Shown here: one piece after another, positions 1 through 5,337 of the stretch | How positions within the stretch are numbered: position 1 is the stretch's first letter | Layout of the letters: each line of letters begins with the position of its first letter | Assembly: GCA_903928615.1 (NCBI GenBank) | Contig: CAIYRJ010000278.1 | Location: 1 to 5,337 of the forward strand | DNA: 5,337 bases | Direction of reading: 5' to 3' | Origin: an uncultured Actinomycetes bacterium | GTDB taxonomy: Bacteria > Actinomycetota > Thermoleophilia > Miltoncostaeales > Miltoncostaeaceae | Program-made: the position numbers and the translations under genes | Notes under the pieces: model-generated | The model's database searches: none | Seen by the model: only the letters and a program-made list of their open reading frames with translations | What the model was told of the DNA's origin: nothing

Positions 1-1
1 C

Positions 2-775
2 GACCCCTCGAGTGAGCTCAGCCGCATCAATGCGCAGGCCGGCCGGGCGGTTCCGGCCTCACCCGAGATGCTCATGCTGGCGCGCCGTGCCGTGCGCGCC
101 GAGGCCCTCACCGCGGGCCGCTTCGATCCGCTGCTCGGCGGCGAGATCGTCGCCCTGGGCTACGACCGCGACCACCTGTCCCTCACCCCGCCGGGCGCGC
201 CATCGGCCCGCGTCACCCTCACCCCCCGCGTGCGCCCCGCCGCACAGGGGCTGCGCATCGACGAGCGGGCCGGCACGGTGGTGGTGCCCGCAGGCCGCTC
301 GCTCGATCCTGGCGGCATCGGCAAGGGCCTCGCCGCCGACATGGTGTCTGCGGGGCTCATGCGGCGCGGGGCGCAGGGCGCGCTCGTGAACCTGGGCGGT
401 GACATCCGCGTGCGCGGCCGCGGCCCGTCGGGCGACTGGCGCCTGCGCATCCAGCACCCGGATGGCGGCGAACTTCCCGGCGTGGCGGAGGTGACGCTCC
501 AGCAGGGTGGCCTGTGCACCAGCGGCACCAACCGCCGCCGGTGGCTGCGCGCCGACGGCACCGAAGTGCACCACCTCATCGACCCCTCCACCGGCCTGCC
601 CACCGACGCCCCCGTGGCGCAGGTGAGCGTGGTGGCCCCGCGAGCCTGGCTGGCCGAGGCCCTCACGAAGGCCGTGGTGCTGGCCGGCCCCGAGGATGCC
701 GCACCCCTGCTGGCGCGCCACCGCGCCGCTGCGGTGGCGGTGACCACGGACGGCACGGTGGTGCGCATCAGCTAG
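2..775 (+). CDS. apbE: FAD:protein FMN transferase (ApbE), 5'-truncated by window edge
   Basis: ApbE transfers FMN from FAD onto a Ser/Thr of target flavoproteins, using Mg2+. The frame is open from nt 2, and the first residues (DPSSELSRINAQAG) are the conserved ApbE segment that lies well inside the family. The start is therefore outside the window, and roughly 40-90 N-terminal residues are missing. Counting the codon at nt 2 as residue 1, 257 residues are visible. Family motifs in order are GRFDP (39-43), DPGGIGKGLAADMV (102-115, FAD-binding), LVNLGGDIRVRG (128-139), TSGTNRRRW (173-181) and HHLIDPSTGLPTD (190-202). The C-terminal metal-binding segment, usually like DALSTA, reads EALTKA (219-224). 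It keeps an acidic residue but changes Asp to Glu and Thr to Lys, a variant I believe occurs in some actinobacterial members. The gene converges on the minus-strand cluster, with 29 nt between stop codons. Its proximity to riboflavin genes fits a flavin theme. Confidence 0.95.
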   Translation, partial: DPSSELSRINAQAGRAVPASPEMLMLARRAVRAEALTAGRFDPLLGGEIVALGYDRDHLSLTPPGAPSARVTLTPRVRPAAQGLRIDERAGTVVVPAGRSLDPGGIGKGLAADMVSAGLMRRGAQGALVNLGGDIRVRGRGPSGDWRLRIQHPDGGELPGVAEVTLQQGGLCTSGTNRRRWLRADGTEVHHLIDPSTGLPTDAPVAQVSVVAPRAWLAEALTKAVVLAGPEDAAPLLARHRAAAVAVTTDGTVVRIS

Positions 776-804
776 AACGGGGGGCGGATCCGCGCGGAAC
801 TGCC
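776..804. other. Short convergent intergenic gap
   Basis: These 29 nt separate the stop codons of apbE (plus) and the propeller gene (minus). The gap contains a perfect 10-bp palindrome, GCGGATCCGC, at 784-793. The palindrome has no loop and no following T-tract, so I do not call it a terminator. I see no other element here. Confidence 0.5.
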
Positions 805-2475
805 TCAGCGCACGGGCACCACGCGCACCCGCGACCAGTTGCCCGCCCTGTCCCTCACCCGGACGCGCACGGTGTCCCGCGGCGTGCGAATCGACACCGT
901 CTTCCCGTACGGGCGGGTGACGCTGTCGCGACCGGCGCGCACCTGGATCTCCGCTGTTCCGGACGCCCCGAAATCGCGTGCCGCCACGCTCACCAGAACG
1001 CGCCTCGTAGACGCGCGGGAGCGCGTGGCATTCGCGGCCTGCCCCTGCGCCACCTCGGCCGTCGCGGACACGATTCGCGGCGGGGCCTGGTCGAGGATGA
1101 TGTCATCGGTGTAGTTCTGCGTGCCGGACCCGAACCTGAGGTAGACGGTCTTCGGCAGGCGCTCCGATCCGGAGGTGCTCAACCGCCACGGGATGGAGGC
1201 CGACACCGGACGCGACTGTGCGCGACGGAACCCGCCGTCGTTCGAGAGCTGCACGTCGGCGGTGCAGAGAGGCCACACGACGTCCAGCGTCACGTCCGTC
1301 GAGTTCGTGTAGGTGTCGCCGCCGTTTATCGAGAGCCCGATCGGGCCGGCAGGAGGTGCGGCGCAACCGCCGGGAACGGGGAGGCTTCCGATGCCAGCGC
1401 CCGCGCCCGATCCCGCTTCGGAGCCGCCCCCGGATCCGCTTCCGGACCCCCCGCCCGATCCGGATCCCCCGCCCGATCCCCCACCGGGCGTGGCGGGGGG
1501 CGGCGGCTCGGTCGTCACCCCGGTGCCGATGCGGCCGATGGCCTGCCCGACGGGGTTCGTGTACCACATGTCGCCATCCGGGCCCCACGCGATATCGAAC
1601 GGCGACATGGGAGTGACGCTGCCGGGAGGCGCGGCGTCCCAGGACTGCATCGTCCCATTCATCGTGATTCGGCCGATCTTCTGGCCCTCGTACATCGTGA
1701 ACCACATCGCACCATCAGGGCCGAGCGCGATCTGCCGCGGCCCCTGCGCCGGCGCGGTGTACGTGGCGAGCACCTGGCCGTTGGTGTTGATCTTCAGGAT
1801 ATTCGGAGTGCTTGACTCGTTGACGATCCACAGGTCGCCATTGCCATCGGCCGCAATGTCCGCGAGGCCCGTGGCGGTGGTCCATCGCGTGACATCGCCC
1901 GACGGGGTGATCTTCCCGTACTCGCCGGCCCCGGCCCGGCTGAGGTCGACGTACCAGACGTTTCCATCGGGCCCGGCAGACAGCCCGTAGCCGAGTCCCG
2001 TGTCCACGGCGAAGCGGGTGACGACGCCATTCGCGTCGACCTTGCCGATGCCCCCGCCGCCCCACTCGGTGAACCAGGCGTTCCCGTCCGGCCCGGTCGT
2101 CATGCCCTGCAGGAACCCCCCGGTCGCGACGGGCAGGTAGGTGAAGTTGCTGCCGTCGGCATCCACGCGACCCACTCCGGAGCCATTTGCGAACCACACG
2201 CGTCCATCGGCGGTGGTGCTGATGCCGAACGTCCGCGAGCCCGGGTTGGTGCTCACGGTCCGAACCGTGATGCCGTTCGCGTCCACCTGGGCGAGTCGCC
2301 CGCCGCCGTCCTCTGTGATCCACACCGTGCCGTCGGTACCGGGGGCAAGCCACCAGGGGCCTCCGATCGGCGACGGGTAGGCGACACGATCACCGAGAGG
2401 CGACCCGAGCGCGGTGCCCGCAAGGGACACTGCGGCGGCCACTCCTGCAAGGGCAAGGACAGCGTTACGGCGCAT
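805..2475 (-). CDS. Exported seven-bladed Vgb-like beta-propeller with Gly-Ser linker and C-terminal Ig-like domains
   Basis: This is a 556-residue protein; its molecular function is not known. Residues 1-24 form a signal peptide (MRRN, then an Ala/Leu/Val core, with probable cleavage after A22-L23-G24). Residues about 30-318 hold seven virginiamycin-B-lyase/NHL-like repeats, each with a DG-x-x-W core. The tryptophans are W52, W94, W134, W174, W216, W258 and W304, spaced 40-46 residues apart, as expected for a seven-bladed propeller. A Pro-rich bridge (323-330) and a Gly/Ser linker (331-361) follow. Next comes an Ig-like domain (about 377-466; INGGDTYTNSTDVTL, KTVYLRF, DIILDQAPP), then a last basic beta-rich segment (491-556; RVRVRDRAGNWS). 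C371 and C404 are the only cysteines and could form a disulfide. The protein has no histidine, so streptogramin-lyase chemistry is ruled out. Extracytoplasmic binding or scaffolding is my inference. I chose the ATG at 2475 over an in-frame upstream ATG at 2562 because it has GGAGG 4 nt upstream and opens directly into a signal peptide. Confidence 0.9.
   Translation of the reverse strand: MRRNAVLALAGVAAAVSLAGTALGSPLGDRVAYPSPIGGPWWLAPGTDGTVWITEDGGGRLAQVDANGITVRTVSTNPGSRTFGISTTADGRVWFANGSGVGRVDADGSNFTYLPVATGGFLQGMTTGPDGNAWFTEWGGGGIGKVDANGVVTRFAVDTGLGYGLSAGPDGNVWYVDLSRAGAGEYGKITPSGDVTRWTTATGLADIAADGNGDLWIVNESSTPNILKINTNGQVLATYTAPAQGPRQIALGPDGAMWFTMYEGQKIGRITMNGTMQSWDAAPPGSVTPMSPFDIAWGPDGDMWYTNPVGQAIGRIGTGVTTEPPPPATPGGGSGGGSGSGGGSGSGSGGGSEAGSGAGAGIGSLPVPGGCAAPPAGPIGLSINGGDTYTNSTDVTLDVVWPLCTADVQLSNDGGFRRAQSRPVSASIPWRLSTSGSERLPKTVYLRFGSGTQNYTDDIILDQAPPRIVSATAEVAQGQAANATRSRASTRRVLVSVAARDFGASGTAEIQVRAGRDSVTRPYGKTVSIRTPRDTVRVRVRDRAGNWSRVRVVPVR
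1393..1485 (-). repeat. Gly/Ser-rich linker-coding low-complexity repeat
   Basis: This tract codes residues 331-361 of the propeller protein, made almost entirely of GGGS and GSGSG units with one Glu and a few Ala. On the plus strand the 12-mer CCCGCCCGATCC occurs at 1450-1461 and again at 1468-1479, an 18-nt (six-codon) period, with related copies nearby. It separates the propeller from the Ig-like domains as a flexible hinge. Such tracts can change length by replication slippage. Confidence 0.85.
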
Positions 2476-2573
2476 TGGGCCTCCGGGGGTCGCTGGTGCG
2501 CAGACGAGACAGATCTGCACGGTACCCGCCCCGACGATGGAGCGCCTCCGCCGCCGCGCCACGGGCGGGGCCG
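2476..2573 (-). other. 98-nt intergenic region between the ubiquitin-like gene and the propeller gene
   Basis: This is the only sizeable gap within the minus-strand gene row. It holds an imperfect inverted repeat: 2496-2499 plus 2502-2504 pair with 2514-2520 (GTGC..AGA against TCTGCAC), with a 2-nt bulge and a 9-nt loop. A GC-rich CCGCC/GGCGG pair also lies near the ubiquitin-like stop. No T-tract follows either stem on the minus strand, and I see no clear -35/-10 pair. Whether the propeller gene is read through from the rib operon or has its own promoter cannot be settled from the sequence. Confidence 0.4.
2480..2484 (-). promoter_or_regulatory. Shine-Dalgarno that fixes the propeller gene start
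   Basis: The minus strand reads GGAGG, then CCCA, then ATG at 2475. The 4-nt spacing is short but usable. It favours this start over the in-frame ATG at 2562, whose extra 29 residues (Arg-rich, then mixed) do not look like a conserved N-terminus. Confidence 0.7.
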
Positions 2574-3215
2574 TCAGTCAGCAGTGAGGAGCACCGGGAC
2601 GCGGAGATCTCCGCCTGCGCCCCGGCGCACCGACACCACGACCCGATAGGCCCCCGGCCTGCTCAGTCGAAGCGCTCGCCCGGTGAACGTGGCGCCGTGA
2701 CCACCGGCAGTGATCCGCGCGGTCACGGCCGCTCCGCGCGGAACGGACAGGCCACCGGCAGACGCGATGGCTGCAAGGCCCGCGGCGCGGCCGGGTCCCA
2801 GGTCGTAGGCACCGCGGACATGCCGCCGCGACCATGCTTCCGAAACGGTCTGCATGACGACGCGCATGGTTGGACGCGTCACGCCGGTCATGCGCGCCGC
2901 CTCGCGCGCTCGCTCCTGCGCACCGGCGCCGGCCGCGGCCACCAGGGTCCCGAATGCGCCGCCGGGCAGGTTCGGCAGTTGCTGCCCGCCGTACCAGAGC
3001 GTCTGCTGGTCAGAGGGGATCCCCTCGATGTCCCGGATCTTGTCCTTCACGCTCGACACGGTGTCTGCGTCGGTGATGTCGAGGGTGATGGTCTTCCCCT
3101 GGAGCGTCTTGATGAAGATCGGGTTACTCCCCCCGGACGACGCCGCCGCCAACGGGGCCGTGACCGCCAGCGCGACCGTAGCGACGACGGACGGAGCCCA
3201 GCGCAGCATTCCCAT
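2574..3215 (-). CDS. Exported ubiquitin-like protein with incomplete ubiquitin domain and novel C-terminal extension
   Basis: The protein has 213 residues. Residues 1-25 form a signal peptide (MGMLRW, hydrophobic core, A23-A24-A25 cleavage site), followed by a short SSGGSNP spacer. Residues 33-80 align without gaps to ubiquitin 3-50, with 29 of 48 identical by hand count. Landmarks are [13 protein letters not shown] (33-45), DT (51-52), VKDKI (56-60), EGIP (64-67), DQQ (69-71) and GGQQL (76-80). Equivalents of ubiquitin K6, K11, K27 and K29 are kept; K33 is Ile and K48 is Gln. Strand beta-5 and the LRGG tail are absent. Instead there is a Gly/Ala stretch (85-99), a likely helix (99-109), a beta-like MRVVMQTV (117-124), and a beta-rich end (about 163-213) that may be Ig-like. 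I see no cysteine. The gene starts 4 nt after the ribBA stop, so it is probably cotranslated with it. An in-frame ATG at 3209 is an alternative start. Function is unknown. With no diglycine tail, conventional conjugation as a modifier is unlikely. Confidence 0.9.
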   Translation of the reverse strand: MGMLRWAPSVVATVALAVTAPLAAASSGGSNPIFIKTLQGKTITLDITDADTVSSVKDKIRDIEGIPSDQQTLWYGGQQLPNLPGGAFGTLVAAAGAGAQERAREAARMTGVTRPTMRVVMQTVSEAWSRRHVRGAYDLGPGRAAGLAAIASAGGLSVPRGAAVTARITAGGHGATFTGRALRLSRPGAYRVVVSVRRGAGGDLRVPVLLTAD

Positions 3216-3219
3216 GCCC

Positions 3220-4464
3220 CTAGCCCTCTGGGTTCTCGAGATCCAGCCCGTTGTGATGGAGCATGTGCCCCATCTTGTCGCGCTTGGTCTGCAGGTACTT
3301 GGCGTTGTGATCGCCGGGCTCCACCTCGATGGGCACGCGCTCCACCACCTTGAGCCCGTAGCCCTCGAGGCCCACGATCTTCTTGGGGTTGTTCGTGAGC
3401 TGGCGGATGGTGGTGAGGCCGAGATCGACGAGGATCTGCGCGCCGATGCCGTAGTCGCGCAGGTCGGGCGGAAAGCCCAGTTCGATGTTGGCCTCCACGG
3501 TGTCGCGGCCGGCGTCCTGCAGCTCATACGCGCGGAGCTTGTTGATGAGCCCGATGCCGCGGCCCTCCTGCGCGATGTAGAGCAGCACGCCCTGCCCCTC
3601 GGCCTCGATCATGCGAAGGGCGGCGTGCAGCTGGTCGCCGCAGTCGCAGCGCAGCGAGCCGAAGACGTCGCCGGTCATGCACTCCGAGTGCACGCGCACG
3701 AGGACGTTGTCCTTGCCGTCCACCTCGCCCTTCACGAGCGCCATGTGGTGCTTGCCGTCGACCAGCGACGTGTAGCCCACCGCGGTGAACTCCCCGAACT
3801 CGGTGGGCAGCGGCACGGCCGCCCCGCGCTCGACGAGGCGCTCGGTGCGACGGCGGTGCTCGATGAGGTCGGTGATGGTGATCATCTTCAGCCCGTGCTG
3901 CTGCGCGTAGCCGATGAGGTCGTCCACCCGGGCCATCTCGCCGTCGTCCTTCATGATCTCGCAGATCACGCCCGCGGGGATGAGCCCGGCCATGCGCGCC
4001 AGGTCGACCGCCGCCTCGGTGTGCCCCGCGCGCTCCAGCACGCCCCCCGACTTCGCGCGCAGCGGGAACACATGACCGGGCTTCACCAGGTCGCCCGCCG
4101 TCGACTCGGGGTCGATGGCCACCATGATGGTGCGGGAGCGGTCGGGGGCGCTGATGCCTGTGGTGATGCCCTCGCGCGCCTCGATGCTCTCGGTGAACGC
4201 CGTGCCCAGGGGCGTCTCGTTGCGCTTCACCTGCTGCATGAGCCCCAGCTGCTCGCAGCGTTCCTCGGTGAGCGCCAGGCACACCAGGCCGCGCCCGTGG
4301 GTGATCATGAAGTTCACGGCGTCCGGCGTGGCGAACTGCCCGGCGATCACCAGGTCGCCCTCGTTCTCGCGGTCCTCGGAGTCGACCACCACGACCATGC
4401 GGCCGGCGCGGATGTCCTCGATGGCCTCCTCGATGGAGGAGAACGGCGTGGTCTGGGTGCTCAG
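3220..4464 (-). CDS. ribBA: Bifunctional 3,4-dihydroxy-2-butanone-4-phosphate synthase / GTP cyclohydrolase II, probable CTG start
   Basis: This cytoplasmic enzyme starts both branches of riboflavin synthesis. The N-terminal half makes 3,4-dihydroxy-2-butanone 4-phosphate from ribulose-5-phosphate; the C-terminal half opens GTP. With a CTG start it has 414 residues, close to the length of other RibBA proteins. DHBP synthase motifs are [10 protein letters not shown] (28-37, acidic metal-binding loop), THGRGLVC (55-62), [11 protein letters not shown] (145-155) and ICEIM (167-171). GTP cyclohydrolase II motifs are [14 protein letters not shown] (257-270), the three zinc cysteines C262, C273 and C275, [15 protein letters not shown] (299-313) and LTNNPKK (356-362). 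All key residues are present, so both halves look active. The only in-frame ATG near the front (4398) would remove the conserved [15 protein letters not shown] helix. CTG at 4464 sits 6 nt after GGGGGAGG and overlaps the ribE stop as CTGA, so I chose it. Confidence 0.93.
   Translation of the reverse strand: MSTQTTPFSSIEEAIEDIRAGRMVVVVDSEDRENEGDLVIAGQFATPDAVNFMITHGRGLVCLALTEERCEQLGLMQQVKRNETPLGTAFTESIEAREGITTGISAPDRSRTIMVAIDPESTAGDLVKPGHVFPLRAKSGGVLERAGHTEAAVDLARMAGLIPAGVICEIMKDDGEMARVDDLIGYAQQHGLKMITITDLIEHRRRTERLVERGAAVPLPTEFGEFTAVGYTSLVDGKHHMALVKGEVDGKDNVLVRVHSECMTGDVFGSLRCDCGDQLHAALRMIEAEGQGVLLYIAQEGRGIGLINKLRAYELQDAGRDTVEANIELGFPPDLRDYGIGAQILVDLGLTTIRQLTNNPKKIVGLEGYGLKVVERVPIEVEPGDHNAKYLQTKRDKMGHMLHHNGLDLENPEG
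3224..3229 (-). promoter_or_regulatory. Shine-Dalgarno of the ubiquitin-like gene, inside the end of ribBA
   Basis: The minus strand reads AGAGGG, then 8 nt containing the ribBA TAG stop, then ATG at 3215. A second purine run, GGGG (3217-3220), is 7 nt from the alternative ATG at 3209. Either start is supported, and both give a signal peptide. The site lies within the last ribBA codons, which suggests translational coupling. Confidence 0.55.
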
Positions 4465-5072
4465 GAGGGTCCTCCCCCGTCGACGTGCGGGCGCGCGAGC
4501 GCCTCCACGTACTTTGCCACCACATCGGCCTCGAGGTTCACCCTGCGGCCGACGGCGTCGGGGTTGAGGGTGGTCATCTGCATGGTGTGGGGGATCAGCG
4601 CGATGGTGAAGCCGTCCGGCTCGCGCGAGGCGACGGTGAGGCTCACGCCGTCGACGGTGATGCTTCCCTTCTCCACCACGTAGCGCAGCACCTCGTCCGG
4701 GGCGCCCACCGCCATGAGCATGCCGTCGCCCTCCGGGGTGAACGACCGCACGGTGCCGGTGCCATCCACGTGCCCCTGCACGATGTGGCCGCCCAGGCGA
4801 TCGCCCACGCGCATGGCGCGCTCGAGGTTCACGTGGTCACCGGCCTCGCGGTCGCCCACGGACGTGCGCCGGAGCGTCTCCTCCACGCAGTCGACGGCGA
4901 ACCAGTCGTCGCCCATCTCCACCACGGTCAGGCACGCGCCGTTCACGGACACCGAGTCGCCGATCGCCAGGCCGTCGCGCACCGCGTCGCAGGCAATCAC
5001 CAGGCGCGCGCCCGCAGCGCTCGGGGTGCGCTCGCGCACCGTGCCCAGCTCCTCCACGAGACCCGTGAACAC
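4461..5072 (-). CDS. ribE: Riboflavin synthase alpha chain
   Basis: Riboflavin synthase converts two molecules of 6,7-dimethyl-8-ribityllumazine into riboflavin and a pyrimidine that is recycled. The 203-residue length is typical. Two homologous lumazine-binding barrel repeats are visible. The first has [10 protein letters not shown] (1-10), [14 protein letters not shown] (38-51) and the VNLERAM segment. The second has [13 protein letters not shown] (94-106), [13 protein letters not shown] (134-146), IPHT (159-162) and [13 protein letters not shown] (178-190). The start is GTG at 5072, fixed by the universal MFTG N-terminus and by GGGGGAGGG 8 nt upstream. The gene begins 4 nt after the ribD stop and its end overlaps the proposed ribBA start, so the three are one operon. 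The C-terminal DGGGPS tail is coded by the ribBA Shine-Dalgarno region. Confidence 0.97.
   Translation of the reverse strand: MFTGLVEELGTVRERTPSAAGARLVIACDAVRDGLAIGDSVSVNGACLTVVEMGDDWFAVDCVEETLRRTSVGDREAGDHVNLERAMRVGDRLGGHIVQGHVDGTGTVRSFTPEGDGMLMAVGAPDEVLRYVVEKGSITVDGVSLTVASREPDGFTIALIPHTMQMTTLNPDAVGRRVNLEADVVAKYVEALARPHVDGGGPS
4471..4478 (-). promoter_or_regulatory. Strong Shine-Dalgarno deciding the ribBA CTG start, with self-complementary spacer
   Basis: The minus strand reads GGGGGAGG, ACCCTC, CTG, with the CTG overlapping the ribE TGA. The spacer can pair back on the site: GGAG, loop GACC, CTCC. This would hide the Shine-Dalgarno until a ribosome finishing ribE opens it. The motif and spacing are seen in the sequence; the coupling is inferred. 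Confidence 0.6.
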
Positions 5073-5076
5073 CCGA

Positions 5077-5337
5077 TCAGCCCTCCCCCGGCACGGGCCT
5101 GAGACGACCCATTACCAGTACATCATCGCCGAGGCGCTCCACGCGCGGCGATCGGATGCGCGGGGCGTCGCTGATCTGGTCGGCGCCATGGCCACGCGCG
5201 GCCATCGGTGCCCCGTCGCCGCCGATCACCATGGGCGCGACCACCCAGGCGAGCACGTCCACCAGGTCGGCCTCGAGCATGGCCCCGGCCACCGTGGGAC
5301 CGCCCTCCACCAGCACCGACTGCACCTCGCGGCGCCC
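5077..5337 (-). CDS. ribD: RibD C-terminal reductase domain (5-amino-6-ribosylaminouracil-phosphate reductase), truncated by window edge
   Basis: RibD carries a deaminase and a reductase that act after GTP cyclohydrolase II. Only the last 86 residues of the reductase domain lie in the window, and the frame is still open at nt 5337. The visible sequence starts GRREVQSVLVEGGPTVAG. VLVEGGPT, EADLVDVLAWVVAP and MVIGGDGAP correspond to the conserved RibD reductase elements (V-E-G-G-P, then L-V-D, then A-P, then G-G). The codon at 5323-5325 is GTG and internal, not the start. A deaminase domain should lie to the right, but a stand-alone reductase cannot be excluded. The gene is 4 nt upstream of ribE. 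Confidence 0.9.
   Translation of the reverse strand, partial: GRREVQSVLVEGGPTVAGAMLEADLVDVLAWVVAPMVIGGDGAPMAARGHGADQISDAPRIRSPRVERLGDDVLVMGRLRPVPGEG
5081..5089 (-). promoter_or_regulatory. Shine-Dalgarno of ribE, inside the end of ribD
   Basis: The minus strand reads GGGGGAGGG, then 8 nt that include the ribD TGA, then the GTG start of ribE at 5072. It is nearly the same sequence as the ribBA site and is likewise placed in the last codons of the preceding gene. Confidence 0.7.

Noticed and set aside
776..810. Bidirectional terminator between apbE and the propeller gene
   Set aside because: Only a loopless 10-bp palindrome is present and no T-tract follows on either strand.
1393..1485. CRISPR-like or mobile repeat suggested by recurring CCCGCCCGATCC
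   Set aside because: The repeats are in frame, in multiples of codons, and encode a Gly/Ser linker inside a gene.
514..1815. Open frame of 433 codons on the plus strand over apbE and the propeller gene
   Set aside because: Arg/Pro/Gly-rich, no motif, and in conflict with both real genes; a high-GC shadow frame.
2476..2573. FMN riboswitch in the largest gap
   Set aside because: At 98 nt the gap is shorter than a typical RFN element, and it shows only one imperfect stem. It precedes the propeller gene rather than ribD, whose leader lies outside the window.
2958..2969. NLPGG (residues 82-86) just after the ubiquitin match, reminiscent of the LRGG tail
   Set aside because: It follows beta-4 directly, without the beta-5 strand, and is internal. 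In a Gly-rich protein this is probably chance.
2941..2975. A frameshift that would restore the missing C-terminal part of ubiquitin
   Set aside because: I read the other two minus-strand frames just after the break; neither resembles the DGRTLSDYNIQKES segment of ubiquitin.
3216..3527. Upstream extension of the ubiquitin-like frame by 104 codons inside ribBA
   Set aside because: It overlaps the conserved GTP cyclohydrolase II end in another frame and reads as Ser/Arg/Thr-rich noise. The signal peptide begins at 3215.
2854..4683. Open frame of 609 codons on the plus strand, antisense to ribBA and ribE
   Set aside because: It lies opposite three well-supported genes, and its Val/His/Asp/Leu/Ala-rich sequence is what reversed GC-rich codons give. 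No domain is recognisable.

Overview
The window is GC-rich bacterial DNA with tightly packed genes, fused RibBA, GTG and probable CTG starts, and exported proteins carrying Gly-Ser linkers. This fits a high-GC actinobacterium, and the style resembles Thermoleophilia. That placement is an inference from gene style and codon use; no rRNA or other marker gene is present.

Layout. At the left edge, on the plus strand, is the 3' part of apbE (FAD:protein FMN transferase, nt 2-775). All other genes are on the minus strand and read from right to left. They begin with the 3' end of ribD (reductase domain, 5077-5337). Next come ribE (riboflavin synthase, 4461-5072) and ribBA (3,4-DHBP synthase / GTP cyclohydrolase II, 3220-4464). 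Then comes a small exported protein with an unmistakable ubiquitin-like segment (2574-3215). Last is a large exported seven-bladed beta-propeller of the virginiamycin-B-lyase-like family with C-terminal Ig-like domains (805-2475). The last gene converges on apbE, with 29 nt between them.

How the genes relate. ribD, ribE and ribBA supply most of the enzymes that turn GTP and ribulose-5-phosphate into riboflavin. Lumazine synthase (ribH) is not in the window. ApbE uses FAD to attach FMN covalently to target proteins, so flavin synthesis and flavin use sit side by side. The rib genes are linked by 4-nt gaps or overlaps, and each Shine-Dalgarno sequence lies inside the end of the gene before it. 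The ubiquitin-like gene joins the chain in the same way, starting 4 nt after the ribBA stop, where one would often expect ribH.

Main point of interest. The exported protein at 2574-3215 matches eukaryotic ubiquitin over ubiquitin positions 3-50 at about 29 of 48 residues (counted by hand, no gaps). It lacks the rest of the fold, including strand beta-5 and the LRGG tail, and instead carries about 130 unrelated residues ending in a beta-rich segment. A second point is that the neighbouring propeller protein contains no histidine at all, so it cannot be a streptogramin lyase of the known type. A third is that ribBA appears to start at CTG. I saw no tRNA, rRNA, CRISPR array, insertion sequence or convincing intrinsic terminator.
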